Source: Niallia circulans (GTDB lineage Bacteria; Bacillota; Bacilli; Bacillales; Cytobacillaceae). From it: a stretch of DNA of 64,000 nucleotides. The notes under the pieces were generated by a model. That model saw only the letters and a program-made list of their open reading frames with translations, ran no database searches and was not told where the DNA came from. Positions 1 to 9,145 of the stretch are shown piece after piece (position 1 is the first letter of the stretch; every line of letters starts with the position of its first letter). The stretch lies in NCBI RefSeq assembly GCF_003726095.1, contig NZ_CP026031.1, positions 3,534,001 through 3,598,000 on the forward strand, written 5' to 3'. The translations under genes and the position numbers were made by a program.

Positions 1-90
1 TAAAATAGCAAATTCCGCCCCAACGAAAAACGCCGTTAACATAATAAATACTGCTACTAAAAACAAATTCAATAGTATTATACTGTCCAA
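1..90 (-). CDS. CNNM/HlyC-family membrane transporter, N-terminal part
   Basis: Only the first 30 codons are present; the gene runs off the left edge. The TTG start at 90 follows GAGGG by seven bases. The visible part is one hydrophobic helix ending in FFVGAEFAIL, the start of a CNNM (DUF21) domain. It aligns with the complete paralogue at 151-1464. It lies 60 bases downstream of that gene in the same direction, so it is probably the third gene of a merR-CNNM-CNNM operon. By family it would be an inner-membrane divalent-cation transporter like B. subtilis MpfA. The substrate is not shown by sequence. Confidence 0.8.
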   Translation of the reverse strand, partial: MDSIILLNLFLVAVFIMLTAFFVGAEFAIL

Positions 91-96
91 TTATTT

Positions 97-121
97 CCCT
101 CTTTTAAAGGGATTCACCTCC
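97..121 (-). promoter_or_regulatory. Leader hairpin before the partial CNNM gene
   Basis: On the minus strand GGAGGTGA is followed by a six-pair hairpin with an AAA loop (CCCTTT / AGAGGG, one U-G wobble), then AAATAA and the TTG start. The 3' arm contains the GAGGG that could serve as the proximal Shine-Dalgarno. The same layout precedes the paralogue at 1471-1495 with different stem bases. It may control translation or simply bring the upstream GGAGGTGA close to the start. Confidence 0.6.
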
Positions 122-150
122 ATGAGTTATCGATAAAGCAGTTTTGACAT

Positions 151-1464
151 CTAGATTGTTTTAAAAGCGTTTTGTATAAGGCTAACCTCTTTGATTTGAT
201 AATTATCCATATCGGTCACTGTCCATAACCGGTCCCCTTGTTCTACTTGATCCCCAATTTTCGCTGTATCTAATAGCTGATATTGAATCCAACCGGCAAT
301 AGTATCAAGTTCTTCCCTTTCTTCAAATGGAATACCAAAACGTTCTTCTAGTTCATCTAGCAATACACGGCCATTAATGAAATATTTATCTTTACCTGAC
401 TCCCGGATGTCCGCCACTTCATCTGCATCAAACTCATCACGGATTTCTCCAACAAGTTCCTCTAATATATCTTCCATTGCCAATATACCAGAGGTACCAC
501 CATACTCATCAATAACCAATAACATATGCACTCGCTCCTGCTGCATTTTTAACAGAGCATCCTGCAATCTTGTTACTTCTAACACAACAGGAAGGTCGCG
601 AACGAATTCGTCTAATTGACGATTTCTTCCCCAAGCCATCTGTGTTAGCATTTTCTTTACATTCACGACACCAATAATATGATCTTTATCTCCATCCTCT
701 GTTACAGGATAACGCGTATAATTATGCTCATCCAAGACTTTTACAATCTCTTCATAAGACATATCTTTATTTAGTGTTACCAACTCTGTTCTAGGAACCA
801 TAATATCCTTCGCTACTCTTTCATCAAAGGAGAATACATTTTCCATATACTCAAGCTCTGTTTGGTCAATTTCTCCACCTTGATAGCTCTGTGTCATTAC
901 TATTTTCAATTCTTCTTCAGAATAAGCCTGTTCGTGCTTAGCAGGTTTAATCCCCATTAAACGAAGTACTACTTGTGCCGAACCATTCAATGCCCATATA
1001 AAAGGTTTCATTACCTTACCAAACCAATATAATGGCGGTGCCAGCAACAAGGTTAATTTCTCAGCGAATTGAATAGCAAGTGTTTTCGGAGCCATTTCTC
1101 CTACCACCACATGCAAGAAAGTTACCAATGCAAAAGCAATAGCATAGGAAGCAACTGAAGCAACAGAGGGAGAAGCATTCAGTAAATTAAAGATTGGATA
1201 CAATAGTTGCTCAATTGCCGGTTTCCCTAAAGCACCAAGACCAAGCGCTGTTACGGTAATACCTAATTGACAGGCAGAAAGATAGTAATCTAACTCACTT
1301 GCTACTTTCTTCGCCATAATGGCCTTCTTATTTCCTTCTGCTATTAACTGATCAATTCTTGACATACGAATTTTAACAACAGCAAATTCAGCACCAACAA
1401 AGAAAGCTGTTAGCGCTAATAATAGCACCAGTAAAAATAAATTGATTATCGTTATTATGTCCAA
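151..1464 (-). CDS. CNNM/HlyC-family divalent cation transporter (MpfA-like)
   Basis: 437 residues, the usual length of the hemolysin C/CorC-like family. Residues 1-200 are a CNNM (DUF21) membrane domain with about four hydrophobic segments and the FFVGAEFAVV signature. Two CBS domains follow at about 215-335 (DIMVPRTELV, then DEYGGTSGI), and a CorC/HlyC C-terminal domain at about 350-430. B. subtilis MpfA of this family exports Mg2+, so cation efflux is likely, though the ion is inferred. The start is TTG at 1464, after a leader hairpin. The gene sits between an upstream MerR regulator (40 bases) and a second CNNM gene (60 bases). Confidence 0.9.
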   Translation of the reverse strand: MDIITIINLFLLVLLLALTAFFVGAEFAVVKIRMSRIDQLIAEGNKKAIMAKKVASELDYYLSACQLGITVTALGLGALGKPAIEQLLYPIFNLLNASPSVASVASYAIAFALVTFLHVVVGEMAPKTLAIQFAEKLTLLLAPPLYWFGKVMKPFIWALNGSAQVVLRLMGIKPAKHEQAYSEEELKIVMTQSYQGGEIDQTELEYMENVFSFDERVAKDIMVPRTELVTLNKDMSYEEIVKVLDEHNYTRYPVTEDGDKDHIIGVVNVKKMLTQMAWGRNRQLDEFVRDLPVVLEVTRLQDALLKMQQERVHMLLVIDEYGGTSGILAMEDILEELVGEIRDEFDADEVADIRESGKDKYFINGRVLLDELEERFGIPFEEREELDTIAGWIQYQLLDTAKIGDQVEQGDRLWTVTDMDNYQIKEVSLIQNAFKTI

Positions 1465-1470
1465 TTATTT

Positions 1471-1495
1471 CCCTCGTTTCGAGGGATTCACCTCC
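1471..1495 (-). promoter_or_regulatory. Leader hairpin before the CNNM gene
   Basis: GGAGGTGA is followed by the perfect hairpin CCCTCG-AAA-CGAGGG and then AAATAA-TTG. The stem sequesters the GAGGG nearest the start. Compared with the copy at 97-121, two stem pairs differ but stay paired (C-G to U-G, and G-C to U-A), which supports a selected RNA structure. Confidence 0.65.
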
Positions 1496-1503
1496 AGGAA
1501 TGG

Positions 1504-1890
1504 TTACATTAAAGACAGTAATTTCATTACGTCTAATAATTTTGTTTCAAGTGTACGATACACTTTCTTTTTCTCTTCCTGCGGCGCATCTTTCAATCGT
1601 TCTTCCAAAGAGGCCAGTTTTTTATGCAAACAGGCAATTTCGTCCTGTACCTCATCCATTATTGGTTCAATTTCTTGGTCTTCCATTGAATGAATAACAT
1701 TTCGTATTTCTCCAATCGACATACGTTGTTTTTTCAAAAGTTTTATTCGTTCCAATGTATAGAGAACATCTTCGGAATACAGGCGATAATTGGAATCAGA
1801 TCGCGTCACCGGAAGCAATTTATTACTTGTATAATAATCAATCGTTCTTGTAGATAATCCACTTAATTTCGCCACTTGGCCAATACGCAA
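1504..1890 (-). CDS. MerR-family transcriptional regulator
   Basis: 128 residues. The N-terminal winged helix-turn-helix is typical of MerR (MRIGQVAKLSGLSTRTIDYY, then NYRLYSEDVLYTLERI). A coiled coil follows at about 75-110, and there is no long effector domain. The metal-binding C-terminal cysteine loop of CueR/ZntR is absent, with one cysteine only in the coil region, so a copper-sensor role is unlikely. The start is TTG at 1890 after GGAAGG. It is the first gene of the operon with the two CNNM transporters and probably controls them. The effector is unknown. Confidence 0.85.
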   Translation of the reverse strand: MRIGQVAKLSGLSTRTIDYYTSNKLLPVTRSDSNYRLYSEDVLYTLERIKLLKKQRMSIGEIRNVIHSMEDQEIEPIMDEVQDEIACLHKKLASLEERLKDAPQEEKKKVYRTLETKLLDVMKLLSLM

Positions 1891-2087
1891 TAACGCCTTC
1901 CCAATGAAAAAACCCCTTTCTGTTTATAAGTTAATTATATAGTAACATGAAAAAAAAAATCCGTACAGTATTACGTTATGGTTTATCATTCACGTTGTTA
2001 CTGAATATAACTAAGTATAGCGAATGACTTCCATGAGTTTTATCAATTCTACGGTTTTGTACGGCTTTTCGAGCTTTTTTATAAACA

Positions 2088-2140
2088 ATAAAAAAAAGCT
2101 CCCGTTAAGAAGGACCAACCATTCCTAACAAGAGCTTTTT
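2088..2140 (-). terminator. Intrinsic terminator of tdk
   Basis: Immediately downstream of the tdk stop on the minus strand: a long hairpin with arms AAAAAGCTCTTGTTAGGA and TCCTTCTTAACGGGAGC, followed by eight T residues. Confidence 0.85.
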
Positions 2141-2141
2141 C

Positions 2142-2759
2142 TTATAAAGCCGTTGAGGTATTATCTTTATTTGCTTTCTCTGTACTTCTAGGTACTTCAT
2201 GATGATGGCGACATCTTGGTTCATAAGATTCAGAAGCACCTACTAAAATTACAGGATCTTCGTAGTTAGCTGGGGCACCATTAATCAACCTTTGTGTTCT
2301 GCTTGCTGGAGAACCGCAAACGGCACAAACTGCCTGAAGCTTCGTCACTAATTCTGCGATCGCCATTAATTCTGGCATTTTTCCAAATGGCTCGCCTCTA
2401 AAGTCCTGATCTAAACCGGCACAAATCACTCGATGGCCACTATTTGCTAAATGTTGTATAACTCCAATAATTTCATCATCAAAAAACTGCACTTCATCTA
2501 TTGCAACTATCTCTATATCGGAAGTAACATATTCAAAAATGTCGGCTGATTTACTAATAGGAATCGCATTAGTTGCAGTTCCATTATGGGAAACGACAGA
2601 TTTTTCACTATAGCGATTATCGATACTTGGTTTAAACACTATAAACTTCTGCTTAGCAAATTGCGCTCTTCTTACACGACGGATGAGTTCTTCTGATTTT
2701 CCTGAAAACATACTTCCGCAAATAACTTCTACCCATCCATGATGTTTCATTACATACAT
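2142..2759 (-). CDS. tdk: Thymidine kinase
   Basis: 205 residues; phosphorylates thymidine to dTMP in the pyrimidine salvage pathway. The P-loop [12 protein letters not shown] lies near residue 15, the Mg2+ site is [10 protein letters not shown], and the zinc-ribbon lasso has [14 protein letters not shown] and RCRHHHEVP near the C-terminus. The start is ATG at 2759, seven bases after AAGGAG. An upstream in-frame extension of nine codons lacks a Shine-Dalgarno and is not conserved in B. subtilis Tdk (MYIMK start). The neighbours rpmE and rho follow the B. subtilis order. Confidence 0.95.
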   Translation of the reverse strand: MYVMKHHGWVEVICGSMFSGKSEELIRRVRRAQFAKQKFIVFKPSIDNRYSEKSVVSHNGTATNAIPISKSADIFEYVTSDIEIVAIDEVQFFDDEIIGVIQHLANSGHRVICAGLDQDFRGEPFGKMPELMAIAELVTKLQAVCAVCGSPASRTQRLINGAPANYEDPVILVGASESYEPRCRHHHEVPRSTEKANKDNTSTAL

Positions 2760-3032
2760 GAAACCGCTCCTTCCTAGATAAAACAACTTGTCTCTTCCAT
2801 TACTCTATTTATATTTTTCTAATTAATAGTCAAGATATGAAAATCACTATTCATATTCTCTCTTACATACTTTAACAGCTATCCATGCTAATGGAAATAA
2901 TAGATTCACTTCAAATATCATTTTTTCACTAGCATCTCGAGTGAAAAATAGAAGAAAAATAACATAAGATACTTAAGAATAAAAGTTATATCATGACTTT
3001 CATTCTTAAAAATCCTACTATCAGTCCAAATA

Positions 3033-3069
3033 AAAAACAGGCAAGGAGAAGTAACTTCTTGCCTGTTCT
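3033..3069 (-). terminator. Intrinsic terminator of rpmE
   Basis: The minus strand has an AACAGGCAAG / CTTGCCTGTT stem with an intervening loop, then a T-rich run. It begins 13 bases after the rpmE stop. Confidence 0.9.
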
Positions 3070-3081
3070 TGATATTCCATA

Positions 3082-3282
3082 TTACTTAAGACCGTATTTT
3101 TTGTTGAAGCGATCAACACGTCCGCCAGCTTCAGCAAATTTTTGACGTCCAGTATAGAACGGATGGCACTCAGAACAAGTTTCAACTTTGATTTCTTTTT
3201 TAACAGAACCAGTTTTGAACTCGTTACCACAAGCACATTTCACCGTAATTTCGTTATAAGTTGGATGAATTCCTGTTTTCAT
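3082..3282 (-). CDS. rpmE: 50S ribosomal protein L31 (zinc-type)
   Basis: 66 residues, the full length of L31. It has the zinc-type cysteines CACGNEF and [12 protein letters not shown], so this is the C+ form (RpmE) rather than the cysteine-free paralogue YtiA. L31 is a surface protein of the large ribosomal subunit. The Shine-Dalgarno is AAGGAG upstream of ATG 3282. It has its own sigma-A promoter and a structured leader, and a terminator follows. Confidence 0.97.
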   Translation of the reverse strand: MKTGIHPTYNEITVKCACGNEFKTGSVKKEIKVETCSECHPFYTGRQKFAEAGGRVDRFNKKYGLK

Positions 3283-3330
3283 TCCTTTTCATCTCCTTCC
3301 GCCCTGCAACTTTCGAAACAGAGTTCTAAA

Positions 3331-3348
3331 ACAGTGCTTAGACACTGT
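3331..3348 (-). promoter_or_regulatory. rpmE leader hairpin
   Basis: ACAGTG-TCTAAG-CACTGT is a perfect six-pair hairpin in the roughly 80-base leader between the rpmE promoter and its start. L31 leader RNA motifs have been described in Firmicutes, so this may be an autoregulatory leader. Homology to the published motif was not tested. Confidence 0.45.
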
Positions 3349-3370
3349 AATTGTAAAACACATTGATTAT

Positions 3371-3399
3371 ATTATAACAAGTACATTCTTGTTTTGCAA
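3371..3399 (-). promoter_or_regulatory. Sigma-A promoter of rpmE
   Basis: -35 TTGCAA (3394-3399) and -10 TATAAT (3371-3376) separated by exactly 17 bases on the minus strand, about 90 bases upstream of rpmE. Confidence 0.8.
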
Positions 3400-3490
3400 C
3401 ACTATTAACCATGCATTAATTACCAAATATTGAAAAATACTGAAAGCTTTCCATCATAGAAATAAACTATTTAAAATCACTTCTATATAT

Positions 3491-4765
3491 TTAGGAACGT
3501 TTAGCAGTTCCTGCTTTCATTTGTTCACCAAGGATCGCAAAGAAATCCTCATTGCTTTTCGTTTGTCTTAATTTTCTTAAGAACTTTTCAGCAAAGTCTG
3601 GTGAATCAGACATTGACTTACGAATAGCCCATAGCTTGTCTAAATGTTCTTTAGGAATCAATAGTTCTTCTTTCCGTGTTCCAGAGCGTCTAATATCAAT
3701 AGCAGGGAATATTCTTCTTTCTGCTAATGCACGATCTAAATGAAGCTCCATATTACCTGTTCCTTTAAATTCTTCATAAATAACATCGTCCATACGTGAA
3801 CCAGTATCAACTAATGCTGTAGCCAATATCGTTAAAGAACCGCCTTCTTCGATATTACGTGCAGCACCGAAGAATCGTTTTGGTCTATGGAATGCCCCTG
3901 GATCAATTCCTCCCGATAAAGTTCTTCCACTTGGAGGAATGACTAGGTTATATGCACGTGCTAATCTTGTGATACTATCCATCAAGATAATAACATCACG
4001 TTTATGTTCCACAAGACGCATTGCTCTTTCTAATACTAATTCAGCAACTTTAATATGATTTTCGGGAACTTCATCAAATGTTGAGCTAACAACGTCTCCA
4101 CTTACAGATCTTTCAATATCTGTTACTTCTTCAGGTCTTTCATCAATGAGTAAAACAATCAGCTCTGCCTCTGGATGATTTGTTGTAATACTATTTGCTA
4201 TTTCCTTAATCAGCATTGTCTTACCTGCTTTAGGAGGAGCTACAATCAGACCACGTTGTCCAAAGCCAACAGGAGCTAACACATCCATTATTCTAGTAGA
4301 TACATTTCTCTGTGTTGTTTCTAAATGTATTTGACGATTCGGGTATAGAGGTGTTAAGGCTGGAAAATGAACTCTTTCTTTCGCTGACTCTGGATCGTCT
4401 CCGTTAACAGCTTCTACTTGAAGTAAGCCAAAGTATCTTTCGTTTTCTTTAGGCGGGCGAACTTTCCCTGAAACTTTATCTCCATTTCTCAAATCAAATC
4501 TTCTAATTTGAGATGCTGAGATATAAATATCTTGTGAACTTGGAGAATAATTAATCGGTCTTAAGAAGCCAAATCCTTCTGACTGAATAATCTCTAGAAC
4601 GCCTTCCATGAAGAAATAGCCTTCTTGCTCTGCTCTTGCTTTTAAGATGGAAAAAATCAGTTCCTTTTTAGTTAACTTACTGTAATAGGCAACTTTATAT
4701 TCGCGAGCTAATTCATACAGCTCTTTTAATTTCATATTTTCTAAACTAGATATATTTAATCCCAT
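3491..4765 (-). CDS. rho: Transcription termination factor Rho
   Basis: 424 residues; hexameric RNA-dependent ATPase that ends transcription. The N-terminal Rho-N helical domain contains [15 protein letters not shown]. The RNA-binding cold-shock domain, with EGFGFLRP, spans about 50-120. The RecA-like ATPase has Walker [15 protein letters not shown], Walker [17 protein letters not shown] and the Q/R-loop region near residue 280. Length matches B. subtilis Rho (427). The start ATG 4765 has a weak Shine-Dalgarno (AGTGGTG). No gene lies upstream for 740 bases, where B. subtilis has glpX. Confidence 0.97.
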   Translation of the reverse strand: MGLNISSLENMKLKELYELAREYKVAYYSKLTKKELIFSILKARAEQEGYFFMEGVLEIIQSEGFGFLRPINYSPSSQDIYISASQIRRFDLRNGDKVSGKVRPPKENERYFGLLQVEAVNGDDPESAKERVHFPALTPLYPNRQIHLETTQRNVSTRIMDVLAPVGFGQRGLIVAPPKAGKTMLIKEIANSITTNHPEAELIVLLIDERPEEVTDIERSVSGDVVSSTFDEVPENHIKVAELVLERAMRLVEHKRDVIILMDSITRLARAYNLVIPPSGRTLSGGIDPGAFHRPKRFFGAARNIEEGGSLTILATALVDTGSRMDDVIYEEFKGTGNMELHLDRALAERRIFPAIDIRRSGTRKEELLIPKEHLDKLWAIRKSMSDSPDFAEKFLRKLRQTKSNEDFFAILGEQMKAGTAKRS

Positions 4766-5508
4766 TTTTACACCACTCTTTTATATTTTCAGTTATCCCT
4801 ACCATTTATTTCGAAATGTGGGAAGGTTATTCTTCTGTTTGAGGCGAAAGCTTTTTTGAAGAGAAATTTTGATGCGAGAAATAATTAAAGTGAAGGATGG
4901 AAAAGAAGAATCCTGCTTCTTCTCCAGCTATCGATAAATCGTATACTTTCATTTTCTTATAACTTTTTCATAAGAATGGCTGTCTTTCAATAAAGCGGAA
5001 GGAGCCGTGATTTGAATATAAATTTATCTTAAGAGGAGTTTTTATTTTATCCTTCATGTTTCTATTAGCTTCGACGAGAATCAATTAAAAGCAATCTCTA
5101 TTTTACCTCCATCTACGAAAAATGTGCAACAAGAATTTTTTTACCAACACTTGTTCACTCCATAATGGAAGCAGAATATGGATGAAGTTTCGTTTTTCAT
5201 CCTTCTTTTTTAGGGTCTTTCGAAAAGGAAGGTATGGAGGAAGCTTAATGAATATTCCCGTATTGGAGGACATTTATTCTTTCATAAACAAATTTAAAAG
5301 GATGGTCCCTACATGCCTTTAGTAGCAAAAATCTGCTTTTAAAATACGTATAAATAATTTATCTAGACTTATTTTCTTTTTCCAAAAAGTTATTAATGAA
5401 TTTAGAACAGAGGGAACTTCCTCCCCTGCTATCCTATATTGGCTAATAACTAGAAAAAGGTTCAACACATGATTCGAATAACACGGCGCTGTACTAGTTC
5501 ACAATTGA
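4766..5508. other. 743-base intergenic gap at the position of glpX
   Basis: No coding region can be supported on either strand. A 66-codon open frame at 5122-5322 has no convincing ribosome-binding site or recognisable sequence. In B. subtilis glpX (class II fructose-1,6-bisphosphatase) lies between rho and murAB. Here the space is AT-rich and non-coding, with the rho leader and promoter presumably next to 4766. No glpX remnant was recognised by eye. Confidence 0.5.
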
Positions 5509-6795
5509 TTAGCCATTATTTATTTGTTCATATTCCTCTTCGGTCATCTTTTCTCGCCATATTGTCGCCCCTAAACCAGTAAGTTTTTCTACTATATGGC
5601 TGTACCCTCTATCAATATGCTCAAGACCTGTAATTTCTGTCACTCCATCTGCCATTAGCCCTGCTATTACTAAGGAGGCACCAGCACGTAAGTCACTTGC
5701 TTTTACTTTGGCACCTTGCAAATGAACTGGACCATTAATAATGGCAGATCGTCCCTCTACTTTTATTGTGGCATTCATTCGACGCAGCTCATCAATATGT
5801 TTAAATCTAGCACCGTAAATTGTATCTGTAACCATACTTGTACCATTTGTCTTTGTTAAAAGGGATGTGAATGGCTGCTGAAGATCTGTTGGAAACCCAG
5901 GATATACAAGTGTTTTTATATCTACTGGTTTCAAAGAATTATTGGAGCTGATAAACACTTGTTCATCACTTGATTCTATCGAGACTCCCATCTCTCTTAA
6001 TTTCGCAATTAAAGACTCTAAATGTTGGGGGATTACATTATCCACAAGCACACCATCTCCAACCGCTGCTCCAATAATAATATACGTACCTGCCTCGATA
6101 CGATCCGGAATAATAGTATGACGGCAACCATGAAGATGATCTACCCCTTCAATCCGAATCACATCAGTCCCTGCACCTTTTATTTTCGCTCCCATATTGG
6201 TTAAAAGTGTTGCCACATCAATAATTTCCGGTTCTTTAGCTGCATTTTCAATGATGGTTTTCCCTTTTGCTCGTACTGCTGCAAGCATAATATTAATTGT
6301 TGCCCCTACGCTTACTACATCTAAGTAAATTCTTGCTCCCCTTAACTCATCTGCCCGAAGATAAATGGCTCCTTGTTCATTTGTAACCTGTGCACCAAGT
6401 GCTTCAAATCCTTTAATATGCTGATCTATCGGTCTTGGTCCTAGATGACAGCCACCAGGTAAGCCAATTACCGCCTTTTTAAATCGTCCTAGCATGGCTC
6501 CCATTAAATAATAAGAAGCACGCAATTTTTTTACCTTCCCATTCGGCATAGGCATAGAAATCATAGAAGAGGGATCAATTGTTATATCAGACTCTGATAT
6601 AGATACCGTTCCACCTAACTCTTCCATAATCTCTTTTAATATCTGAACATCTGAAATGTCAGGCAGTCCCTCAATTGTAACGGGAGATTCAGCTAAAATG
6701 GTTGCTGGAATAAGTGCCACTGCACTATTTTTTGCACCACTCACTCTAACCGTTCCTTTTAAAGGTGATCCACCTGCAATCATAAGTTTTTCCAT
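5509..6795 (-). CDS. murAB: UDP-N-acetylglucosamine 1-carboxyvinyltransferase, MurAB type
   Basis: 428 residues. Transfers enolpyruvate from PEP to UDP-GlcNAc, the first committed step of peptidoglycan synthesis. The substrate loop [16 protein letters not shown] carries the catalytic cysteine (about residue 116), so fosfomycin sensitivity is expected. The N-terminus [20 protein letters not shown] and the position beside rho and fbaA match B. subtilis MurAB (MurZ) rather than MurAA. The start is ATG 6795, five bases after GGGAGC. A nine-codon upstream extension is unsupported. Confidence 0.95.
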   Translation of the reverse strand: MEKLMIAGGSPLKGTVRVSGAKNSAVALIPATILAESPVTIEGLPDISDVQILKEIMEELGGTVSISESDITIDPSSMISMPMPNGKVKKLRASYYLMGAMLGRFKKAVIGLPGGCHLGPRPIDQHIKGFEALGAQVTNEQGAIYLRADELRGARIYLDVVSVGATINIMLAAVRAKGKTIIENAAKEPEIIDVATLLTNMGAKIKGAGTDVIRIEGVDHLHGCRHTIIPDRIEAGTYIIIGAAVGDGVLVDNVIPQHLESLIAKLREMGVSIESSDEQVFISSNNSLKPVDIKTLVYPGFPTDLQQPFTSLLTKTNGTSMVTDTIYGARFKHIDELRRMNATIKVEGRSAIINGPVHLQGAKVKASDLRAGASLVIAGLMADGVTEITGLEHIDRGYSHIVEKLTGLGATIWREKMTEEEYEQINNG

Positions 6796-7252
6796 TTCTA
6801 GCTCCCTTCTAAGCCAATGCAAAAGTACGAATTCTGCTATAAGTTAATCAAGATGAGGCTTGGATGTAGAATCTTGTTTGAATTACTGTTACTTATTATA
6901 CCAAATATTAAGACTCAATGGAAAAGTATATATGTATGAACTTTACGTTCTATTGTGTTAACAAAGTACAAACATTTTTAGTATTACCTATATAAGGAGT
7001 CCTGATACTTGGAACCAATTCATCGACAACTTTCTTTTACTATAATCTTCCACTTTCATATACGCTTTTTCCATAAACAAGTCATGATATCCCTTGGTAA
7101 TTCACAAATCAACTGAAACCGCTCGCTTGATGATTGCTAGTAACCTTTTGGAATATAAATAGGGAAGTTATTTTCGAAATATTTACCTACGCAATTATTT
7201 GAAGATATTACCTTTCCCCCCTTCCAAAAACAGCTTTTTTTGAAGAATGCCA
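6796..7252. other. Intergenic gap at the position of tal (ywjH)
   Basis: About 460 bases without a supportable gene. In B. subtilis the transaldolase gene lies between murAB and fbaA. Here only AT-rich sequence is seen, including the upstream region of murAB. No transaldolase remnant was recognised. Confidence 0.5.
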
Positions 7253-7300
7253 TAAAAAAAAGGATATCCTTTAAGGGTCTGCCCCTAAAAAGATATCCTC
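7253..7300 (-). terminator. Intrinsic terminator of fbaA
   Basis: Minus strand: a hairpin built on AGGATATC and GGATATCCT with an inner AGGG/CCCT stem, then eight T residues, starting about 18 bases after the fbaA stop. Confidence 0.85.
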
Positions 7301-7318
7301 TCTTTCCTACAAATAAAA

Positions 7319-8176
7319 TTATGCTTTATTAGAAGAACCAAATTCTTTGATTTTGCCGATTACAGTTGCTTTAATCGCATCACGAGCAGGTCCTAAGTAT
7401 TTACGTGGATCGTATTCTTCTGGTTTAGCAGCTAATGTTTCGCGAACTGCTTTTGCAGAAGCAATTTGGTTTTCAGTGTTAACGTTGATTTTAGCTGTTC
7501 CTAAAGAAATAGCTTTTGTGATATCTTTAGTTGGGATACCAGTACCACCGTGTAATACTAATGGTAAACCAGTTAAGTTACCGATTTCTTCCATTTCTTT
7601 GAAACCTAAGTTAGGCTCACCTTTGTAAGGACCGTGAACAGATCCTAAAGCAGGAGCTAAAGTGTCAATGCCAGTACGTTTAACAAGTTCAACACATTCG
7701 TTAGCATCAGCATAAATTACACCTTCAGCTACAACGTCATCTTCTTGTCCACCAACAGTACCAAGTTCTGCTTCTACAGAAACACCTTTAGCATGTGCAT
7801 ATTCTACTACTTTAGAAGTAATTTCAACGTTCTCATCAAATGGATGGTGAGAAGCATCGATCATTACAGATGTAAAGCCAGCATCGATTGCTTCTTTACA
7901 TTTTTCGAAACTTGAACCGTGATCTAAATGAATAGCAACAGGAACTGTGATGTTATAGTCTTCCATTAAACCTTCAACCATTTTTACAACAGTTTTGAAG
8001 CCACCCATATAGCGGCCTGCACCTTCAGAAACTCCAAGAATAACTGGAGATTTTTCTTCTTCTGCAGCTTGAAGAATTGCTTGAGTAAACTCAAGATTAT
8101 TTAAGTTAAATTGACCAACAGCATAGCCTTCTGCTTTTGCTTTGTTTAACATGTCTTTCATTGAAACTAAAGGCAT
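7319..8176 (-). CDS. fbaA: Fructose-1,6-bisphosphate aldolase, class II
   Basis: 285 residues; a zinc-dependent aldolase that splits fructose-1,6-bisphosphate into DHAP and glyceraldehyde 3-phosphate. Zinc ligands lie in [12 protein letters not shown], in the [11 protein letters not shown] region and in [10 protein letters not shown]. The phosphate site is KINVNTENQ near residue 230. Length equals the Bacillus enzyme. A strong AAGGAGG precedes ATG 8176. It is flanked by spo0F upstream and murAB downstream, as in B. subtilis apart from the missing transaldolase gene. Confidence 0.97.
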   Translation of the reverse strand: MPLVSMKDMLNKAKAEGYAVGQFNLNNLEFTQAILQAAEEEKSPVILGVSEGAGRYMGGFKTVVKMVEGLMEDYNITVPVAIHLDHGSSFEKCKEAIDAGFTSVMIDASHHPFDENVEITSKVVEYAHAKGVSVEAELGTVGGQEDDVVAEGVIYADANECVELVKRTGIDTLAPALGSVHGPYKGEPNLGFKEMEEIGNLTGLPLVLHGGTGIPTKDITKAISLGTAKINVNTENQIASAKAVRETLAAKPEEYDPRKYLGPARDAIKATVIGKIKEFGSSNKA

Positions 8177-8589
8177 ATTTCTTCCTCCTTATTTAATGAT
8201 CGTTCTTTTTTACAAGAGAATCTTTATTAAATTTCCCAAAGGAAAGTTGAATATGTATATAATACCTCAAGTAAAACAAAACGAATCATTCCATTTAAAA
8301 ACTCAATTGTAATCATACCAAAATAAATCAAGAAATGCTATCGTTCAAGCTTTTTTTTCTATTTTGTCACAAATTAGTAGACTTTTTGTCGAATGAAAGC
8401 ACTTTAATTCTAAATCCACTTATAAACTATAGAATAGGTATTGAAAATATGGTCCATGATGGCTTAGTAAAAAATATCACAGATCTAGTTTTCGAAAACC
8501 AATAGCTTCAAAACAGAAACTACATTTTTCGGGTTAAGGGAAAACATATAGGAACTGGCTGGCTAATAAATATGTATAAAATATGGCGA
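8177..8589. other. Intergenic region between fbaA and spo0F
   Basis: 413 bases with no gene. It must hold the fbaA promoter and the end of the spo0F transcript, but no promoter or terminator stands out clearly. A short palindrome, GTTTTCGAAAAC, lies near 8490. Confidence 0.5.
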
Positions 8590-8952
8590 TTAATAATTAA
8601 TGTACTTCTTAACAGCCTCTCTCAGATCATCAATATCAAACGGTTTAGCAAAATGCGTTAGGGCACCGAGGTCCTTCGCTTCTTGAATCATATCTAGTTC
8701 TCCATAAGCTGTCATGATAATCACACGAATATCCTGATTAAGCTTTTTCATTCGTTTTAATATTTCAATTCCATCCATTCCTGGAATTTTCATATCAAGC
8801 AGCACTAAATCAGGTGATTCTCTTGTCACAATTTCTAACGCCTGATTTCCATTTGCAGCTTGGAATGTCTTATATCCTTCCTTTTGAAAAACTTCATTCA
8901 AAAGGATTCTAATGCCGAATTGATCATCAACAATTAATATTTTCCCTTTCAT
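8590..8952 (-). CDS. spo0F: Sporulation phosphorelay response regulator Spo0F
   Basis: 120 residues; a single receiver domain that takes phosphate from sporulation kinases and passes it to Spo0B on the way to Spo0A. Visible residues are the acidic pair D9-D10 (ILIVDD), phospho-acceptor D53 ([13 protein letters not shown]), the TAYGELDM switch and the conserved lysine in HFAKPFDID. It is nearly identical to B. subtilis Spo0F except for a shorter C-terminus. ATG 8952 is six bases after GGAAGG. A sigma-H-like promoter is upstream. Confidence 0.97.
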   Translation of the reverse strand: MKGKILIVDDQFGIRILLNEVFQKEGYKTFQAANGNQALEIVTRESPDLVLLDMKIPGMDGIEILKRMKKLNQDIRVIIMTAYGELDMIQEAKDLGALTHFAKPFDIDDLREAVKKYINY

Positions 8953-9018
8953 AAGGAACCTTCCCTTCTAACTCAAGTTATATGTATGTATTCTCTCGTT
9001 TTTATCATACTTTATCTT

Positions 9019-9046
9019 TTTCTACTATTTACTCGACTTTTCCTGC
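9019..9046 (-). promoter_or_regulatory. Probable sigma-H promoter of spo0F, with a partial 0A-box
   Basis: Minus strand: GCAGGAAAA (-35, 9038-9046), twelve bases, then GTAGAAA (-10, 9019-9025), close to the sigma-H pattern RNAGGAWWW / RNNGAAT. AGTCGAG just after the -35 resembles the Spo0A box TGTCGAA in five of seven bases. B. subtilis spo0F is transcribed by sigma-H and controlled by Spo0A. Confidence 0.45.
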
Positions 9047-9145
9047 TAATCCCCTTAAATTTTACCTTTTCCTTCAATTTAATTATAATTATCTACTATA
9101 TGAAGCAAATTACTGTTTTAATTTAATAAAATGGAGGTTTTCCAC

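Noticed and set aside
1504..1890. CueR copper regulator assignment for the MerR gene
   Set aside because: The C-terminal metal-binding cysteine pair of CueR is absent and the gene sits with CNNM cation transporters.
5122..5322. 66-codon plus-strand frame in the rho-murAB gap
   Set aside because: No ribosome-binding site, no recognisable sequence and AT-biased composition.
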